This document shows, in pieces, positions 27,883 through 41,880 of a DNA stretch of 64,000 nucleotides. A program made the translations under genes and the position numbers. A model generated the notes under the pieces. It ran no database searches. It was given only the letters and a program-made list of their open reading frames with translations, and was not told where the DNA came from. The DNA comes from Mesocentrotus franciscanus (lineage: Eukaryota > Echinodermata > Echinoidea > Camarodonta > Strongylocentrotidae), in contig CP137682.1 in NCBI GenBank assembly GCA_037976565.1, positions 27,057,714-27,121,713 on the forward strand, read 5' to 3'. Each line of letters opens with the position of its first letter. Within the stretch, counting starts at the first letter, position 1.

Positions 27883-28420
27883 TTAAAGGTACTATGTCCC
27901 ATTTGCAGGCCAAAAAAAATGAAAAGGTTAAATTCCAACGGCATTTGAAAGACAATACTAATTTAGAACTTCCCTAAAAAAGGGGGCTTGAAAGTGTCTT
28001 TAAGTGGGAAAATAACGACTATTAGTTGTCGAATCGACTTAGGAGCTATAGAGCCAGTAAGTAATAGTCTGATTTTTCAGACCATTGTACCGAATGGTCG
28101 TACGTTTTATGCTGCGCAAAGATTCAATCAGTTTAATTTTGGCCATTACAAGAAGTGGGTTATTGATGTAGACAAATGCTCATGTACCCTTTACAGCTCG
28201 CGCTCATTTTATGTGTGTTATTACCAAAGATGAAAAAAGCCAGTCAGTCACTCAATAGTGTCTGACAGTGAAGTCTAGCAAGTAAACGGGTTTCCTTGCA
28301 TAATTTGAATATTAGGACACTGCTAACGTTTAAATTTCACAGATAGGACATACATGACATATTCATAATTCCTGCAAAGTTCTACAGAATTTGAAGTTGG
28401 CTGCATCATAGTATCTTTAA
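27883..28420 (+). mobile_element. TTAA-bounded MITE, family B, copy 2
   Basis: About 538 bp, inverted relative to 18445-18980. The internal 81-codon ORF (27988-28233) differs from its partner by a 6-base in-frame insertion (adding RS) and by its first residues. The high similarity suggests recent activity of an autonomous relative elsewhere in the genome. Confidence 0.8.
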
Positions 28421-29639
28421 TACAACGAAAATAAAGTCCTCAATAAAACAAACAATCAACAAATGAACAAACAAGGAAACAAACATTAAGAAACCTGAGA
28501 TGAAATACTTTTAGCGTGATTTTCTGTTGAGTGCTTGAACGATGAATGACAGGAATGCCATATTATTGCACTTACACGACTGAGAAAGGTTGGACACCAT
28601 AAATTATGGGAAGTCCCCATTTTAGGATTGACAAAACAAAGGAGGAAAGAGCAGACAGACATTTTGAGCTGACATGTCGTATGCACCATGTACTTCCTTC
28701 GTAGACACAATCACTCTCTCCAGTAATCTCAACTGACTCAATATCTGAGGGGCAAATATAAGAAGGTTTCTATTTTTAGACAATTACTCGCTAGGGAGGG
28801 GATCCATGCCATGGGTTCAATTGGATTTATTATGAAAGACATGCCGGGATCATTAATGAGCTCATTTGAGGTTTTCGTAACAGGTGGATTTACAGATCAC
28901 ACGATGGAAAAGAATTCCTTTGTATACTATATACAGGATATGGTTATGTGACGGTGACTTAGAGCAAAAGTGTTGATATTGTCTTCAAAGATTTTCATGA
29001 GGCGCATACGAGAACAAAGAAGGGTACAATAAAGACGTGATAAAAAGGATAACATCAATTATATGATCCGATATTTGCTCCGCCGGCAATTACCCGGTCT
29101 TTATTTCGTCTGAAGTAGGGGTAAATGGTTAGGGTTGCAATTTTGATTTTATATTATATTTAAGGCTAGGTATATTATATTATTATTATATTAGGTATAT
29201 TTTTGGATCCATGTTTGAAGTTAAGATTTCAATTAGTAGAGTATATTGTCGTAGGGGCATGCGTCGCACAACCAATAATCATATACTTGCATAAATGAAT
29301 GTGTATGGAATAATCAGTTCATTATGTTTATTATCTATTCGTGTGTACTTTCAAGCGCTAACGATTGTACATCAGAATCACAACAACACATTTGAGATGT
29401 ACATGTATAACATAGAATGTCCTAGAATCAATATATCGAAAACGTGTAAGCCCAAGGTGACCGTCACATTATGTTGTTGTTCGTTACCCATGTCGTAACC
29501 GAGTGGTTTAAAGCCCCACTGCACTACTTGCAGCTACTTGCACCCTCTATATAGAAAACAATGCCTAAGCGGTGCCCGCTGGTCCCCCATGATCCTCTTT
29601 TCTTATGTTAATTGAGAGCTGAATTGATGAGATAACCAC

Positions 29640-29990
29640 CTGTCAGTGACCACGCTGGGAGGTCTAATCCCTCCTGGCCAAACTAGTGCAGACAGGCCTT
29701 AAGTACTTGACTTGAAATTCAAAGGTCGTGGGTTCGACCCCCGACACGGCACTAATGTCCTTTGGCAAGGCATTAATCTATATTTGCCACTCTATACCCA
29801 GGAGAGAAATGGGGACCTGGTAGGATGACGAAAGCATTTGTGCTAGTAATTGCCCTCACGGTACGTAATCTATGGTAGGAATACTCCCCATGGAGTGGAG
29901 ATGGTGCACATTGTGCGTGAATGAATCCGATGACCGGGATAATAAATATGTAAAGCGCTTAGAAACGGTATTTCGTATTATGCGTATTCA
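29640..29990 (+). mobile_element. tRNA-derived SINE, plus orientation
   Basis: The head ends in AAAGGTCGTGGGTTCGACC, followed by ACTAATGTCCTTTGGCAAGG and a tail that includes GTGCACATTGTGCGTGAATG and ends near AAAGCGCTTAGAAACGG. This tail matches, in reverse, the elements at 26105 and 33915. Confidence 0.7.
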
Positions 29991-30139
29991 GAAACATTCC
30001 ACAAGAACATCCCTGATGCATCCGAACATATAAAAATATAATAATCATTTCTAGTGATAGGCCTAAAAGCAAGAAACAAGCCCCTCTTTCATTTTATAAA
30101 TGATGAAATCAAGGCATTCAATTTCTTATGCAAAGTTAT

Positions 30140-30345
30140 AAGAGGCGCGATGGCTCAGTTGGTAGAGCAGTGGTCTCGTAATCCAGCGACCCGGGTGCGA
30201 AACCAAGTCGATGCGCTAGTGCCCTTTGGTAAGGCATTAATCCTCATTACCAGGTCCCTCGGAGAGAACCTTAAGCCGTCGGTCCTCTGGTTGCTTACTA
30301 ACAAGCATTTTATGCTTTCTTAGCAGTCAGGTAAAATAACCACTA
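30140..30345 (+). mobile_element. tRNA-derived SINE, second family
   Basis: The head GGCGCGATGGCTCAGTTGGT looks like a tRNA D-arm. It is followed by CTAGTGCCCTTTGGTAAGGC and a tail with TATGCTTTCTTAGCAGTCAG. The same head, middle and tail occur inverted at 51937-52105. The lack of acceptor-stem pairing rules out a working tRNA. Confidence 0.7.
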
Positions 30346-30884
30346 CTACTAGTACTAGTTATCATCTGTACCTATGACTATTTTTCTTACCATTCCTAAT
30401 ATTTGACAACAAACTTTGATGTTCCTTCTGATTGCTCAATAGCCAATAGCATGCACTTGCACCTGCCATAACGTTCCCTCTTCTTCTATAGTTAACCCCA
30501 CCCAGCCCAGTGCACACAATTTTAAAGATTACGAAGATTTCTTTAAGATGTTGACTATGAGGGCCTGTCTAATAACTTCCCTGGCAGTGGCCTAGCGACG
30601 GGCCACACGGGGCATTTAATATATATAATATATTTACCCCCTAATCGTATGACGAAAATATTTTTAACAAATGAGAAAAAAAGGAAAGAAGATAATCGAG
30701 GGAAGAGGGACGTGAAAATAGACACTAACCCTCTAACATCACAACCCACTCGTGTTTTCACATTTTACCCTCTTAGTTAGATACCCCCCTCCCTCTCATG
30801 TTACCTGCACCCCCTTAATGATTGAACGCTATCTACGCCATTGACCGCCCCATGGTATATTCCAAAGGACATTAAAGTATGTAC

Positions 30885-31400
30885 AGGTGGGAGTTGATAA
30901 ACGATTTACAGTGAATTTGGGAATCGTTGCACTTGACTTTGTAGGTTGGTATCTCTTCTGATTTATGGTACCATGTTACAGTTAGGGTACTTTAGAAGCG
31001 TCCTCTACTGTGGGTGCAGCCTATGAGAGAGAAATTGAGAGAAGGAGAGAGTGAGTGTTTGTGGTGTGTGTGCGTGTGTGTGTTTATGTGTGACAGAGAG
31101 ACAAAGATCCATGCACACAGGTGAGATTCGATGAAGGATTTAGTGCAATTTGGGAATTATTGCAATTCACTGCAATGTGTAGGTTTGTCATCGGCTCTAG
31201 CTCTCTGATTGATGGAACCATACATTTTGGCCGGACTACAAGGAAGGGCGCTTTAGAAGTGCCCTAAATTTGGACGAAATCTGAGAGACTGACATAGAAA
31301 ATAAAACAGGGAGTGTGTGTGTGTGTGTAGAGAGAGAGAGAGACAGAGACAGAGAGAAAAGAGAGAGAGAGAGAAGGGGAGAGGGAGAGAGAGAAGGAGA

Positions 31401-31448
<48 letters not shown>

Positions 31449-31640
31449 AAGGGAGATGAATGGATGAAAAGAGAAAGAGACCCTTTAACATTGGTGAGAT
31501 TTGATGAACGATGTATTTGAAGTAAAGGATCCAGTGCACTTTACTTTACTGTATAGGGCTTGTATCTTTTCTGATTTATAATACCATTTTGAAGGTTGTC
31601 TTTTGACGACCTTCTTTAAGGCTTCTGGTGTGTTGTAAGG
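30885..31640 (+). repeat. Three diverged tandem units, two ending in GT/GA microsatellites
   Basis: Units begin near 30885, 31119 and 31492 with AGGTGRGATTYGATGAA-like sequence. They continue through a 'TTTGGGAATYRTTGCA' and 'TCTGATTTATGGTACCAT' part. The first two then run into GA- and GT-rich microsatellites of different length. The unit length is therefore uneven. Confidence 0.6.
31329..31445 (+). repeat. (GA)n microsatellite
   Basis: GA-rich tract belonging to the second unit of the tandem repeat that starts at 30885. Confidence 0.9.
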
Positions 31641-32566
31641 GATCTTTTCTCTTCAAGCATGAACTTTCGGCACCCTCTTTGGTATATCGAGACTTTTTTT
31701 CTGTTAACCTTACTCGTTCTTACCACGATCTTTTTCAGAATGTCCGAGTTTATTATGAAGAGTCACGGTGGAAGAGAAGGTTTGGTGGAGGGGGGAGGGG
31801 TTGTACGACACATTCGCCGGTGAAACTTTCCATGCGGTCAGTATCCTAACTTCAGCCCAGGACCAAACACCAGAGCTAACCCCACCTATAACACTTAACC
31901 TGAATTAACCACCTAGATACAACTGTAATGCTAACTCTGTATTTTATCTGTAATGAAATGCTACCCGGGCCAAGTGCCATCTACCACGTCTGCTTCATAA
32001 CATTGTCTCTGATCTGAACGACTTTGAAAGAAATTGGACAAACTGTCGGAGCCATCTTTAATCTTTAATATCCACAGTATACATTTTCCATCCATGTAGC
32101 CATGTATCTATCTAAATATTTTCTATTAATTCTATCTATAAATATTAATATACATACATATATATATATATATAATTATATTTTTCAATTTTCTTTTCTT
32201 AACTCATTAAACTATTTTGATCTTATTTATACCATTCTAATTATTATACCAATTTCTACGTTTGGCAACCAGCATAGTAAGTCATTTTCTAATGAATGAC
32301 CAATATCTATTAACAGTTGCTGCAATAATTAACCAACGCTAATTAAGGAAATCACACTTCCTGCATTACGTTCAATGGTACAGCCTTGTGAATTGATGAG
32401 GTTGCACATTGAAAAAGTGTATCTATTGGTTCAAAGTAGTCAATTAGTCTGTTCTTGATTGCCCAAATTAGTCTGGGTTTTTTTATTGGTCAGGGAAAAA
32501 TGTGTAGCCCTTCCTAATCGATGCTAACCATCATTGCACAATTATCAATAGCCACAAAAGAGGTGT

Positions 32567-32640
32567 ATTAGTCGAGTGGTCTAATCACTATAAAATGGGA
32601 ATGCAAAGGTCGTGGGTTCGATCGCCGGCATTTTCAAATG
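32567..32640 (+). mobile_element. SINE head fragment
   Basis: TAGTCGAGTGGTCTAATCAC followed by AAAGGTCGTGGGTTCGATCG, a tRNA-like A and B box pair of the same subfamily as 29640. The rest of the SINE is missing after GCCGGCA. Confidence 0.5.
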
Positions 32641-32994
32641 CAAAAGGTGAGATGATCTGGTATCATAATCGTTGTACTTCTCGTTGCAATCAAACATATC
32701 ATATATACATCTATATTTTAAGGTATGCACAATATATTTATCGAATGTAGTTCAACAGGGGAAAACAAAAGTTTCATATTTCCCAACACAAATGTGACCA
32801 AAAAAATCTCTACATTCTACCTTTCGATGGGGAGGGGGCGGGGGGGGGGGCTCCCTCGCCGCCCCTTCCATCTTTGGCTACGCCAATGGTAATATGCTCT
32901 ATACCTGTACAGCCTTCATGGATGACAACTCACCTCCCGAAGTATATATAACATAGACTCTAATCTTTATCACTTGACCAAAACAAAAGCAAAA

Positions 32995-33134
32995 GAGAGA
33001 AAGAGAGAACGAGAGAGAGAGAGATGATATAAAAGAAAGACAGGGGTAGATAGAGAAAGTCGGAAGAAGACAAAGAGAAATAGGGAGAGAGAGAAGTGGA
33101 GAGAGAGAGAGAGAGAGAGAAGGGGGAGAGAAAA

Positions 33135-33205
<71 letters not shown>

Positions 33206-33250
33206 GAGAGAGAGAGAGGTGAGAAGGAGGAGGAAGAGGAGGAGGAGGAG
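32995..33250 (+). repeat. (GA)n / (AT)n compound microsatellite
   Basis: GA tracts flank a pure (AT)n of about 34 bases at 33137-33170, then GAGGAGGAGGAG-type sequence to 33250. Confidence 0.9.
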
Positions 33251-33914
33251 CAGGCCTATGGGGGATGAATTGGGGGAGGGGTTGGAGTTGACATGACCCA
33301 TCTCACTATATTCCTCTACACCTGGCATGAACGAGTTTGCAATCATTACTTACGCAAGTCAGGGAACTCGCAACTTCCGAACTCACACCATTTCTAATCA
33401 GATCTGTATTTTCCCTCGTTCAATAAAGGCTATCTTCTCTTTACATCCGAGGCCACTTTCGGTGAGTACAAACTCAATTTGCAATGCCAAATTTGTTGCT
33501 ATCTGTTTATATCTATTTGCTATGACTTGCATAGATTCCTGCCGTTTATATGGCTAAAATAAACGAAAGGAAACAATAGGTTTTTGATTTTTATAAACGA
33601 GCGTCAAGAAGGAACCAGATATATCGCCTCTGATAGATTTCATGACGTGTTGCTCGTGTTGTTTTTGCAGGGTCCTTCGTTATTATGACGACGAACGGAT
33701 GTACTTCATAAATAGGGTAACATCGGCCGGGTACCGTCAATTGATACTACAGAGTTGTAACCACACATATTACTAACCCAAAATAAGCCTTGTTTATTAC
33801 AGTCATGTGATCAATGTTACGTGAAGAGCTTTACAAATCTGGGTGATGTGTTCATAAATATATCCATCAATTTTTTTTTATTGGAATTGACTTTTATTAT
33901 CATCATATTAGTCG

Positions 33915-34245
33915 CATTTGTATCGCGCTTAATACTACGTTTCTAAGCTCGTTACATTGTAGTTATTATTACCCCAATCATTGGACTCAATTGCTAATCC
34001 GCACATGATAGTGCACATGCTCTGCTCCCTAAGTATTATGGCCATACGCCATTTTACAAGCACACGCATGACAATCCAACCACATTAGCGTTCGCATCGT
34101 CCTGGGTCTCCATTTAACACCTGGGTTGAGAGAGGCAAATCTACTTTAATGACTTTCCAAAGGACATTAGTGACGCGCCGGGACTCGAACCGCGAACCAT
34201 GTGATCCACAGTCCGGTGACGTATCCTCAGAATCCACTTGTTCAC
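33915..34245 (-). mobile_element. tRNA-derived SINE, minus orientation
   Basis: Minus-strand head with GTCACCGGACTGTGGATCAC and GGTTCGAGTCCCGGCGCGTC, then ACTAATGTCCTTTGGAAAGT and a tail ending near AAGCGCGATACAAATGCGAC. The head matches 12131 (same 'CCGGACTGTGGATCACATGG'). Confidence 0.7.
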
Positions 34246-37200
34246 GCACGACAAATGCAGGCCGGAAACAATAATGATAATAACTTTGGGCCTCGTGGTT
34301 TATGCCGTTGTGTTACTCCACTATAATCATTGTCAACTTTTTATATCTACAGATCGATGAAAATCAGTACGCTAATTAGGTCAATGGATCGAAGGTCTTA
34401 ATACTTTCCCGCTCGGATGTTACCATGGTAACAGGATGACGATACCTGCCCCTATTCAAAATTTCGTCAACAGTGTAGTTTAACACGGGTGTATCTGGTT
34501 GTTGTATCTGTATGGTTTTGTTTCTTCTATTTTTGCTTATAATCTATTTAATGCTCTGGAGTGATGCCCATGAAGTTGATATGTCGTAGTAAAACAGTTA
34601 TGATGGAAATAATAATGTTGTAAATTCGTTCTAAAATTGGCTCTAGTTTAAACTTTGACGAACCACGCTGGGCACCCCTTCGCTAGACCACCATGTACCT
34701 ATACGTGGTAGTCTAGCCAAGATGAATGCGTGCTGTGATTAACTGGTGGTCCAACTGTCAAGCAAATATCATGGCATTACCATTGTTTGATTGAATTATC
34801 ACTGGTAATGGTATTCCAGGGGGCGTCTCTAGATATTTTTTAAACGGGGGAGCTGCATATAAAAGAACATGGGGGTTGATTAAAAAAAAATTCAGTAAGC
34901 ATTGAAAACAAACAAACAAACTAGCTAAATAACAAACTAACTACCTACATGTAACCTAACTTACAAATATAGAAGTGCAAAATTTGCAAGCATTGCTGAC
35001 AAAAGTCAGGAAGGGGGGGGGGTAGGATCACATCCTTACCACCCCCCAATCAACGATTCCAAACTGACATGAATTGATAATAATGGCAATAGTAATATCT
35101 TATAAGTAATTCTTGAGCCTTACAACTAAGATAAGATGGTGACCATTGCAATACAGCTATAAGTAATACAATGAGAGGTTACACATCTTAATGATGATTA
35201 TTATGACTTTAAACTGCTTTGGATTTTGTTATGCAGAATAACATGGAAATATTTGTAAAGGTATTATTTTACAGGTTGATTTATGTACATAAATCTGTTT
35301 CATACTATGACAATACTGAAGAGTTTTCATGCATTCAGATACAACGGTTATTTGCCTCCTTCCTGTGTTTTCACTTTGTTGACGCTTTCGGTGGGGGAGG
35401 GGGGGGGCTCAAAAGCAAAATTATCAATACATGCACTTTTGAGAGAAATATATCTGAACCTTAATAGTAATAGTGATGTCTACAAAACTCTGAATGGAAT
35501 TTTAGACATTACGAAACAGAAATGGCCAAGAGTGTCTTTAAACGTGTGATGGAGCATTGCGAAGTTGGACAGTGAAGATATACACATGTCTAGTATTGAG
35601 AGAGTGAGGAAAGAAGTACATCGATGAAAGAGAAATACCCTCGGAAATAGAGAAATACAATTATACCTGAGAGACCTAGTCGGGCCTGAAATTATTTGAT
35701 CAAGCGAAATAATAATTTCCCCTTACAGGAACAGGAAAAAAGTTTATCATCATCCTCGTAGACACATATACTTCACCATTTCCAATTTGCGTTTCGAGTC
35801 ACAGGAAAACATACATCCTATTTCATGGTTTCAATGATAACAGTTGGTTTTTCTATAGAAGATAAGCGGTTCTCATCAATCATTGCCCCAAGCAAGTGGA
35901 AGTTTGGAGTGATTGTTTTGGCTCTTGTAATATTAATATTATCGGTTGGGAACACAATGTGAAGTGATGTATCCATCGAAGGGTGTGCCCCCCTCTTTCT
36001 ATGACCATAGGGAACTCAATTGAAATCACCCCCAAAACGAAGAAAAATAAGGGGTGCCCAAAATGGCAGGAAATAACGTCATAGCTATTCGGCCCCCACT
36101 CACAAATTATCTGGATACGCCACTGATGTAATGCTGATGTTTGCCTTGCATCGAGTCTTGTTCGCCTTTCCATCCTTTCAATGTACTTTGGTAAATATTC
36201 CGACGAAGACATACACATATTGTTATTATTTATGTTTTTGTTGTTAGTGGTTTGAGTCCCACCACGGCACTAATGTCCTTTGGCAAGACATTAATCTACG
36301 TGTGCTACTCTCAACCCAGGCGTAGTAAATGGGTATCTGGGAGGAACTTATTCCTTAGACGTCTTTAGCGCCACGGGGCAGCTGGGCTATGGCCAGGGTA
36401 ATAATAGTACTTTGTAGGCGCCTTGAGCATCTCGGATGGATACATGTGTAATATCATTAATATGTCGTTTTTCACAGTTACGTTGTACGTTTTATTCACT
36501 TATTTGTATTTGTATACTGTGCGTGGCGGTGTGGGTTAGAAATAGGACATGAGGGGCACATTAATTTTGATATTGTGCACCACAATGATAAATACCTGTG
36601 TGTGGGGGAGGGGGGAGCGCCCATATTATGAATGCTGTTGAAATTAAGGGGCACTTCATTTCAAAGATTGCTATAGGCTCCTAACGTTTCTGTACAAAAC
36701 AATAACATTAATATCTAAAAACTTAAAATCTAGCAAATTTACATTCGACTTTTACACTTTTCTAGACCTGGGGTCTAGAAATATTTAACGATCAGGGTCA
36801 AACTTGATAGTGTTAATCAGGTCCGTCAAATCAACATTCCTTTAAAACAAGATGCAAGACAATTATCAAGATACCCCATGCAGTTGTTTATTTAACACCT
36901 TAAAACTTTCGTTCAAAACAAATTCCCTTTTCTTCATTGTTATCTGACATACCTGTCGCCAACGATGTGATTTAGCGTTCAAATCTGTGTCTTTGTCGCT
37001 TTCATGATCATAGCAAGTTGTACATGTAAGTGGATTTAAGAAAAATAAATAATGTAATAAATCTGTGACATCCCCTTTGCGTATGAGATAGAGCACGTTC
37101 AAAGCGCTACATAGTAAGATGTATATGTTTTTGTTGACCTTTTGGTTTGACCCACATTTTGACGAATAACACAGGCAATACGTACGCTAACAAAAACTAT

Positions 37201-40039
37201 ATTATTGTTTTCTTTTGCAATGTTTCCTTTCCATCTTCCTGTTGGATGTCATCGGAGTCAATGTTTGTATCAAAACATTTTCAAGTTCATATCATTCATA
37301 TTTCGTTCGCATAAGATTGAGGAGCAAATCCAGGATGTGAGATGGGGGTGAGGGTCACAAGTCAGAGAATTTGGGGGCTATCTTACTACGTGGATAAATT
37401 ATAAGAGAACGAGTGAAGGGACAGACATCTTTACATAAATCCCCTCCTTCATTCTCCTTCCCACTCTTTCTCCCTTCCTCTCTCCCTCCCATACCCCTCT
37501 CCCTCCCCCTCTCCCTCTCCCCCCTCTCTCTCTCTCTCTCGCTCTCTCTCTCCCTATCTTTCCCTTTTGCTGCATTCTTGCACCTATAGATGGGAGGCGA
37601 TGGGAACATGCCCCTATGCCGCCCCCGTATACTTCGCGGGACTACGCCATTGCATGGACATACGTATACGACGTTGCAGGTCCATGCCAAAATGTACCAA
37701 ATTTGTTCGCATGGCCAGAAATTAGACACAAACAGTAAGCCGACGTGGTGAAGAAACCATACAGGTTAACCTTAAATGTCAAAGGTCATGGTTAAGGTTG
37801 TTGTTGTCAGTCTTAATCTTATTCAATTAAATCTTCAGTTTTTAACCCCATAGCTACCGTACACAGAAAACAGTGTTCATGAAAATCCATCCGTTGGAGC
37901 TTGGAGGTATAGAAATCGAGTACAGGGTGGAATGGAGGGGGTCAGCTAGGGATGGAGGGAGAGAGAGAGAGAGAAGACGGAATAAGACGAAAGGAAGGAG
38001 AACATAGATATAACATGGTGCGATTTCTACGAGAAAAAAAAAATCCGTAGATGATGTGATTGGTGACTTTCATTCTATTAGTAAACGGAAAAATAAAAGA
38101 ATGAGATAATCAAAGTGCGAAAAAAGAAAGAACGGGAGAACGAACGAACCAATGAAAGAACGAAAAACGGGCAAATGAAAGAACAAAAAAAAACTCACGA
38201 AAGAACCATTTTTGAAAAATAATGAGGCAAAAAAAAACACTAATTCGATTCCTCCCCTCGGAAGTTTACTGAAAACGTGCCCACACAGATAAAGGCCGAT
38301 GACCTTAAAATGAGTGCCGGATTTAGGGAAAGGACAAGCCGGCCTGTGCGCCCCACACACACACTATCCACTTCGAATCGAAACGAATTAAGCTTGTCTT
38401 AATTGATGGGACGTATACTATTTCTAAGAATATCAATTACCCAAAATCTTGACCATTAGGTCTATGGGGGAAAATTGTTATAAATTCAACTAGACATTCA
38501 ATTTCAATGTAGAAGATGTTGTAGGTGTAAGTACACGTATATAGAAAGAGCACCTTTTAATTGCGTGATTTTCGGAATTATGCCTCATTTACGAATAGCT
38601 GTATTTGCCCTGCTTAAATGAGTATACGTTCTTTATTGTGGCTACATCGGCCCCTTGCCTCGCGACAATGACCGCAAAGTGCCTAACAATGAGCCCTATA
38701 TTAATCAATGTTCCGTGAAGTAAATTCCTATTTGTATATTCATTATCTTTATTATCTCAAAATTTAATGAACATAATTCTACGTAAAATTCGTACTATAA
38801 ATATCTAATTTTAGACAATATGTGAACTCATGTTTGTATTTGGTGATATACCAAACAAGAAGAAACTCAGGAGACAATTTTGGGCAATGAACTGCAATTT
38901 TGTCAGACGCAGAAACCCGAGCATTCCTGGATCAACATTTTGTACTTTATACAGAAACTATAATGATAATGCATTTGTTTGTCATCCCTTATATCAATCA
39001 CTTCGCGGATTATTTCTTTTTTCTTCAACTAATGCTTGAGAACCTTCTTTGGGCCATAGTTGGACCAAGTTGGACTTTTGGTGATGGGGTCAAACAAGGT
39101 CGTGTTTTGACAGGCTCAAACACCTGTGAATATCCAGTTAAATACAGTATCTTTTCTTTCCAGCTTGGTGTTCTAATGCAGTCAAAGGTTAACCTGGTTC
39201 ACCAGACCTTGATCACCAGCGAGTAAACCATCTAGGCCTCACCAAGAAAAAAAAACCGAAGAAAAAACGAAATAAGGACGGAAAGAAAGAATTGAAAAGA
39301 AATGAAAATAACCGGTCGGTGAAGGACGATTAGCTAAAATTATAGGGAGTTTTCTCCTCAAGTTGATAGATTTAACACCAGTGAACATTTTCCCTTCACT
39401 TTCATTTTGTTGACCTAGACCTTTGTAAATAGACAGGGTTGTTCAGGTTCATCTATCGTAAAGCTATCATGGCTGCTTAAATGGTACAAATGGGGGCGTC
39501 GCCACGGCAGGGGGTGAAGGGACTTTTTGAGAACCATTAATTGCTCGTTGAACAATTTTTGGAATATTTCGAACCGAGATCCTCCTTGATTCCCAGATTC
39601 ATTTTTTCCCCTTTGGTTTCAAAGCAACGAATCTAAATATAAGGAGGTGTGAAAGAGAACGGATATATATATTTTTTCCTTTCTTTCTTTCTTTTGCACG
39701 ATTCATCAGAAGTGTGTAGCGGATGTACAGTGAAATCAGTTATTTTTACAAATTTGGCGAGTTTTGAAGGAAAAAAAAATGATACGCACACACGTACACA
39801 CACATTGCTTGTATCAATTCACGGTTATTAGATGTTATGGTGTAAAAAACTAAAGGTGAGACGTAAATCATATCACTTTTTTATAGACGTCTTGATTATC
39901 AATAATTTCTATCAGTAGGCCTATTATGTACTTGACAAACTAAATGTAGAGAGCTTCACGAAACATTTAATACATTTGAATTAAACTGAAAAAAAAATCG
40001 AACTTGACTCGAAACATCAAAATCGAAAGAGACAATGAT
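34246..40039. other. No gene seen; poly-G stretches and one truncated SINE
   Basis: Poly-G runs at about 35009 and 35396 and 'ctacgccactg'-type motifs at 36113 and 37644 recur here. Frames at 36866-37102, 38070-38360 and 38830-39226 show nothing I can name. A CT-rich tract lies at 37497-37555. Confidence 0.5.
36246..36470 (+). mobile_element. 5'-truncated SINE
   Basis: Similarity starts at the B box (GTTTGAGTCCCACCACGGCA), then CTAATGTCCTTTGGCAAGAC and a tail with CCCAGGCGTAGTAAATGGGT. The A-box part is absent. Confidence 0.55.

Positions 40040-40072
<33 letters not shown>
40040..40072 (+). repeat. (CT)n microsatellite
   Basis: Short pure CT tract. Another CT-rich tract lies at 40706-40752. 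Confidence 0.85.
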
Positions 40073-40074
<2 letters not shown>

Positions 40075-41189
40075 TGGAAGAGACTTGTGGGAAATCTTGA
40101 GTTTGACACATTTATTTTTCTCCTAAAATTGATAAAATCCTCGGTAAACGTGAGATTTCAAGGAATTTTCAGATTTTTACAAAACACCCGCAAGCAGTTC
40201 CCTAGATATTAATTCCAAAAAGAACCACCAATTAACGCAAATCCGCTACCATTTTACACCAAAGCATCGCTGGTTCTTTTTGTCTCCGATTGTTATAATT
40301 TCTTCTTCATCGTCGTGACATGTCATATTTGAAAGGAAAGGATTTGATGTGTTGAGGCAGTACGAAAGCACGGGTATCTGTGCTGCCAGCTCTGATGTCT
40401 TGGTGTTGTGTGTGTGTTAGCTAGCCAAGCAGAAATGATCGAACGCGGCTTTTTGATTCGATTATATCATGTCATCAACACCAATAGCGACAGAAAATTC
40501 AATCATTTTTCGGTTGCGCGGGCAAATTGTGTTTCGACATTGTTTCTTATGTACAGTGAGAATTATTTCGTTAAAAAACGAGATATGTTTTGGCTACTGT
40601 GTGTGGTTGGTAAGGATGGGAGGATGCGTGTTTTATCACGCAAGTCTACTTTCTGTCTCGTCGCATATTGTTATTCTTCATTATTTCCCCTCCCTTTATT
40701 CCCCCCTCTCTCTCTTTCTCTCTCTTTCTCTCTCTCTCTCTGTCTCTCTGTTGCTTACCAAAATCAAGCTAATCCTTGTCTGCAATCAAATCTCTTGTTT
40801 TCCTTCCCCTTGTGTCTATTTGTTCGTTTAACAATCAATATATCTTCCTATCTGATTGTCTTTCCCTCTGTCAATTCATTCTATTTTGTTTAACCCTTAT
40901 ATCTGTTTGTTTCCTTTAATCTATTATTCTTCTATGATATCTCTCTCCCACTTCTAGCTATTTATCGATCTATCTACTGATATTTGTACATAAACTCTCT
41001 ATCTGTATCTAAATGTCTATACATGTATATCTATCTGTCTGTCTGTCTGTCTGTTTACCTATCTTGTTCCCTTTCCTCTTGCTCTCAGGTTATGTATAAT
41101 CATATTCAATATAGGGTTGACCATCCTATTTTGTGTTTGACGATGAAGAAGAAGAGTTACAGTCACATGTTTACATGTTTAGAGAGAGC

Positions 41190-41327
<138 letters not shown>

Positions 41328-41569
41328 CTGGTTATGAAGGGAGCCGGAGATTACAATACGTGAAAGAGGGTGTTACTGTTAGGGACCGCTACGTATTACA
41401 GACTACTTTGTTTTTCTTCAAACTTATTTTTCATTATCAAACTGATATTATTATTTTATTATTATTGTTGTTATTATTTTTATAATAATCATCATCGGCA
41501 TTGTTATTCATATCATTGTTATTTTTATCATTACTATTATTATTTTTATCATTATAATTATTACAACTG

Positions 41570-41682
<113 letters not shown>

Positions 41683-41880
41683 GTTACTACTACTGCTGCT
41701 GCTGCTCCCCCACCCCTCCTCCACCCCTCCTCCACCCCTCCTCCTCCTACAACTGCTTCTATTTATCATCATCACCATTGTGCTAACTTCATATTATTAT
41801 AATCATTATCATGTTATTATCATTGTCATTATTGTTAAGTCCAATCAAATCAGTGATACTGTCACATGTCTGTTTTTGAT

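Noticed and set aside
30143..30215. Possible tRNA gene (also 12131, 29700 and 32567)
   Set aside because: A and B boxes are present, but acceptor arms do not pair and each is joined to a SINE body.
38900..39226. Frame containing FGDGVKQGRVL, resembling the reverse-transcriptase 'VRQG..LSP' motif
   Set aside because: The residues after the match (TGSNTCEY) do not fit, and no other reverse-transcriptase motif is near.
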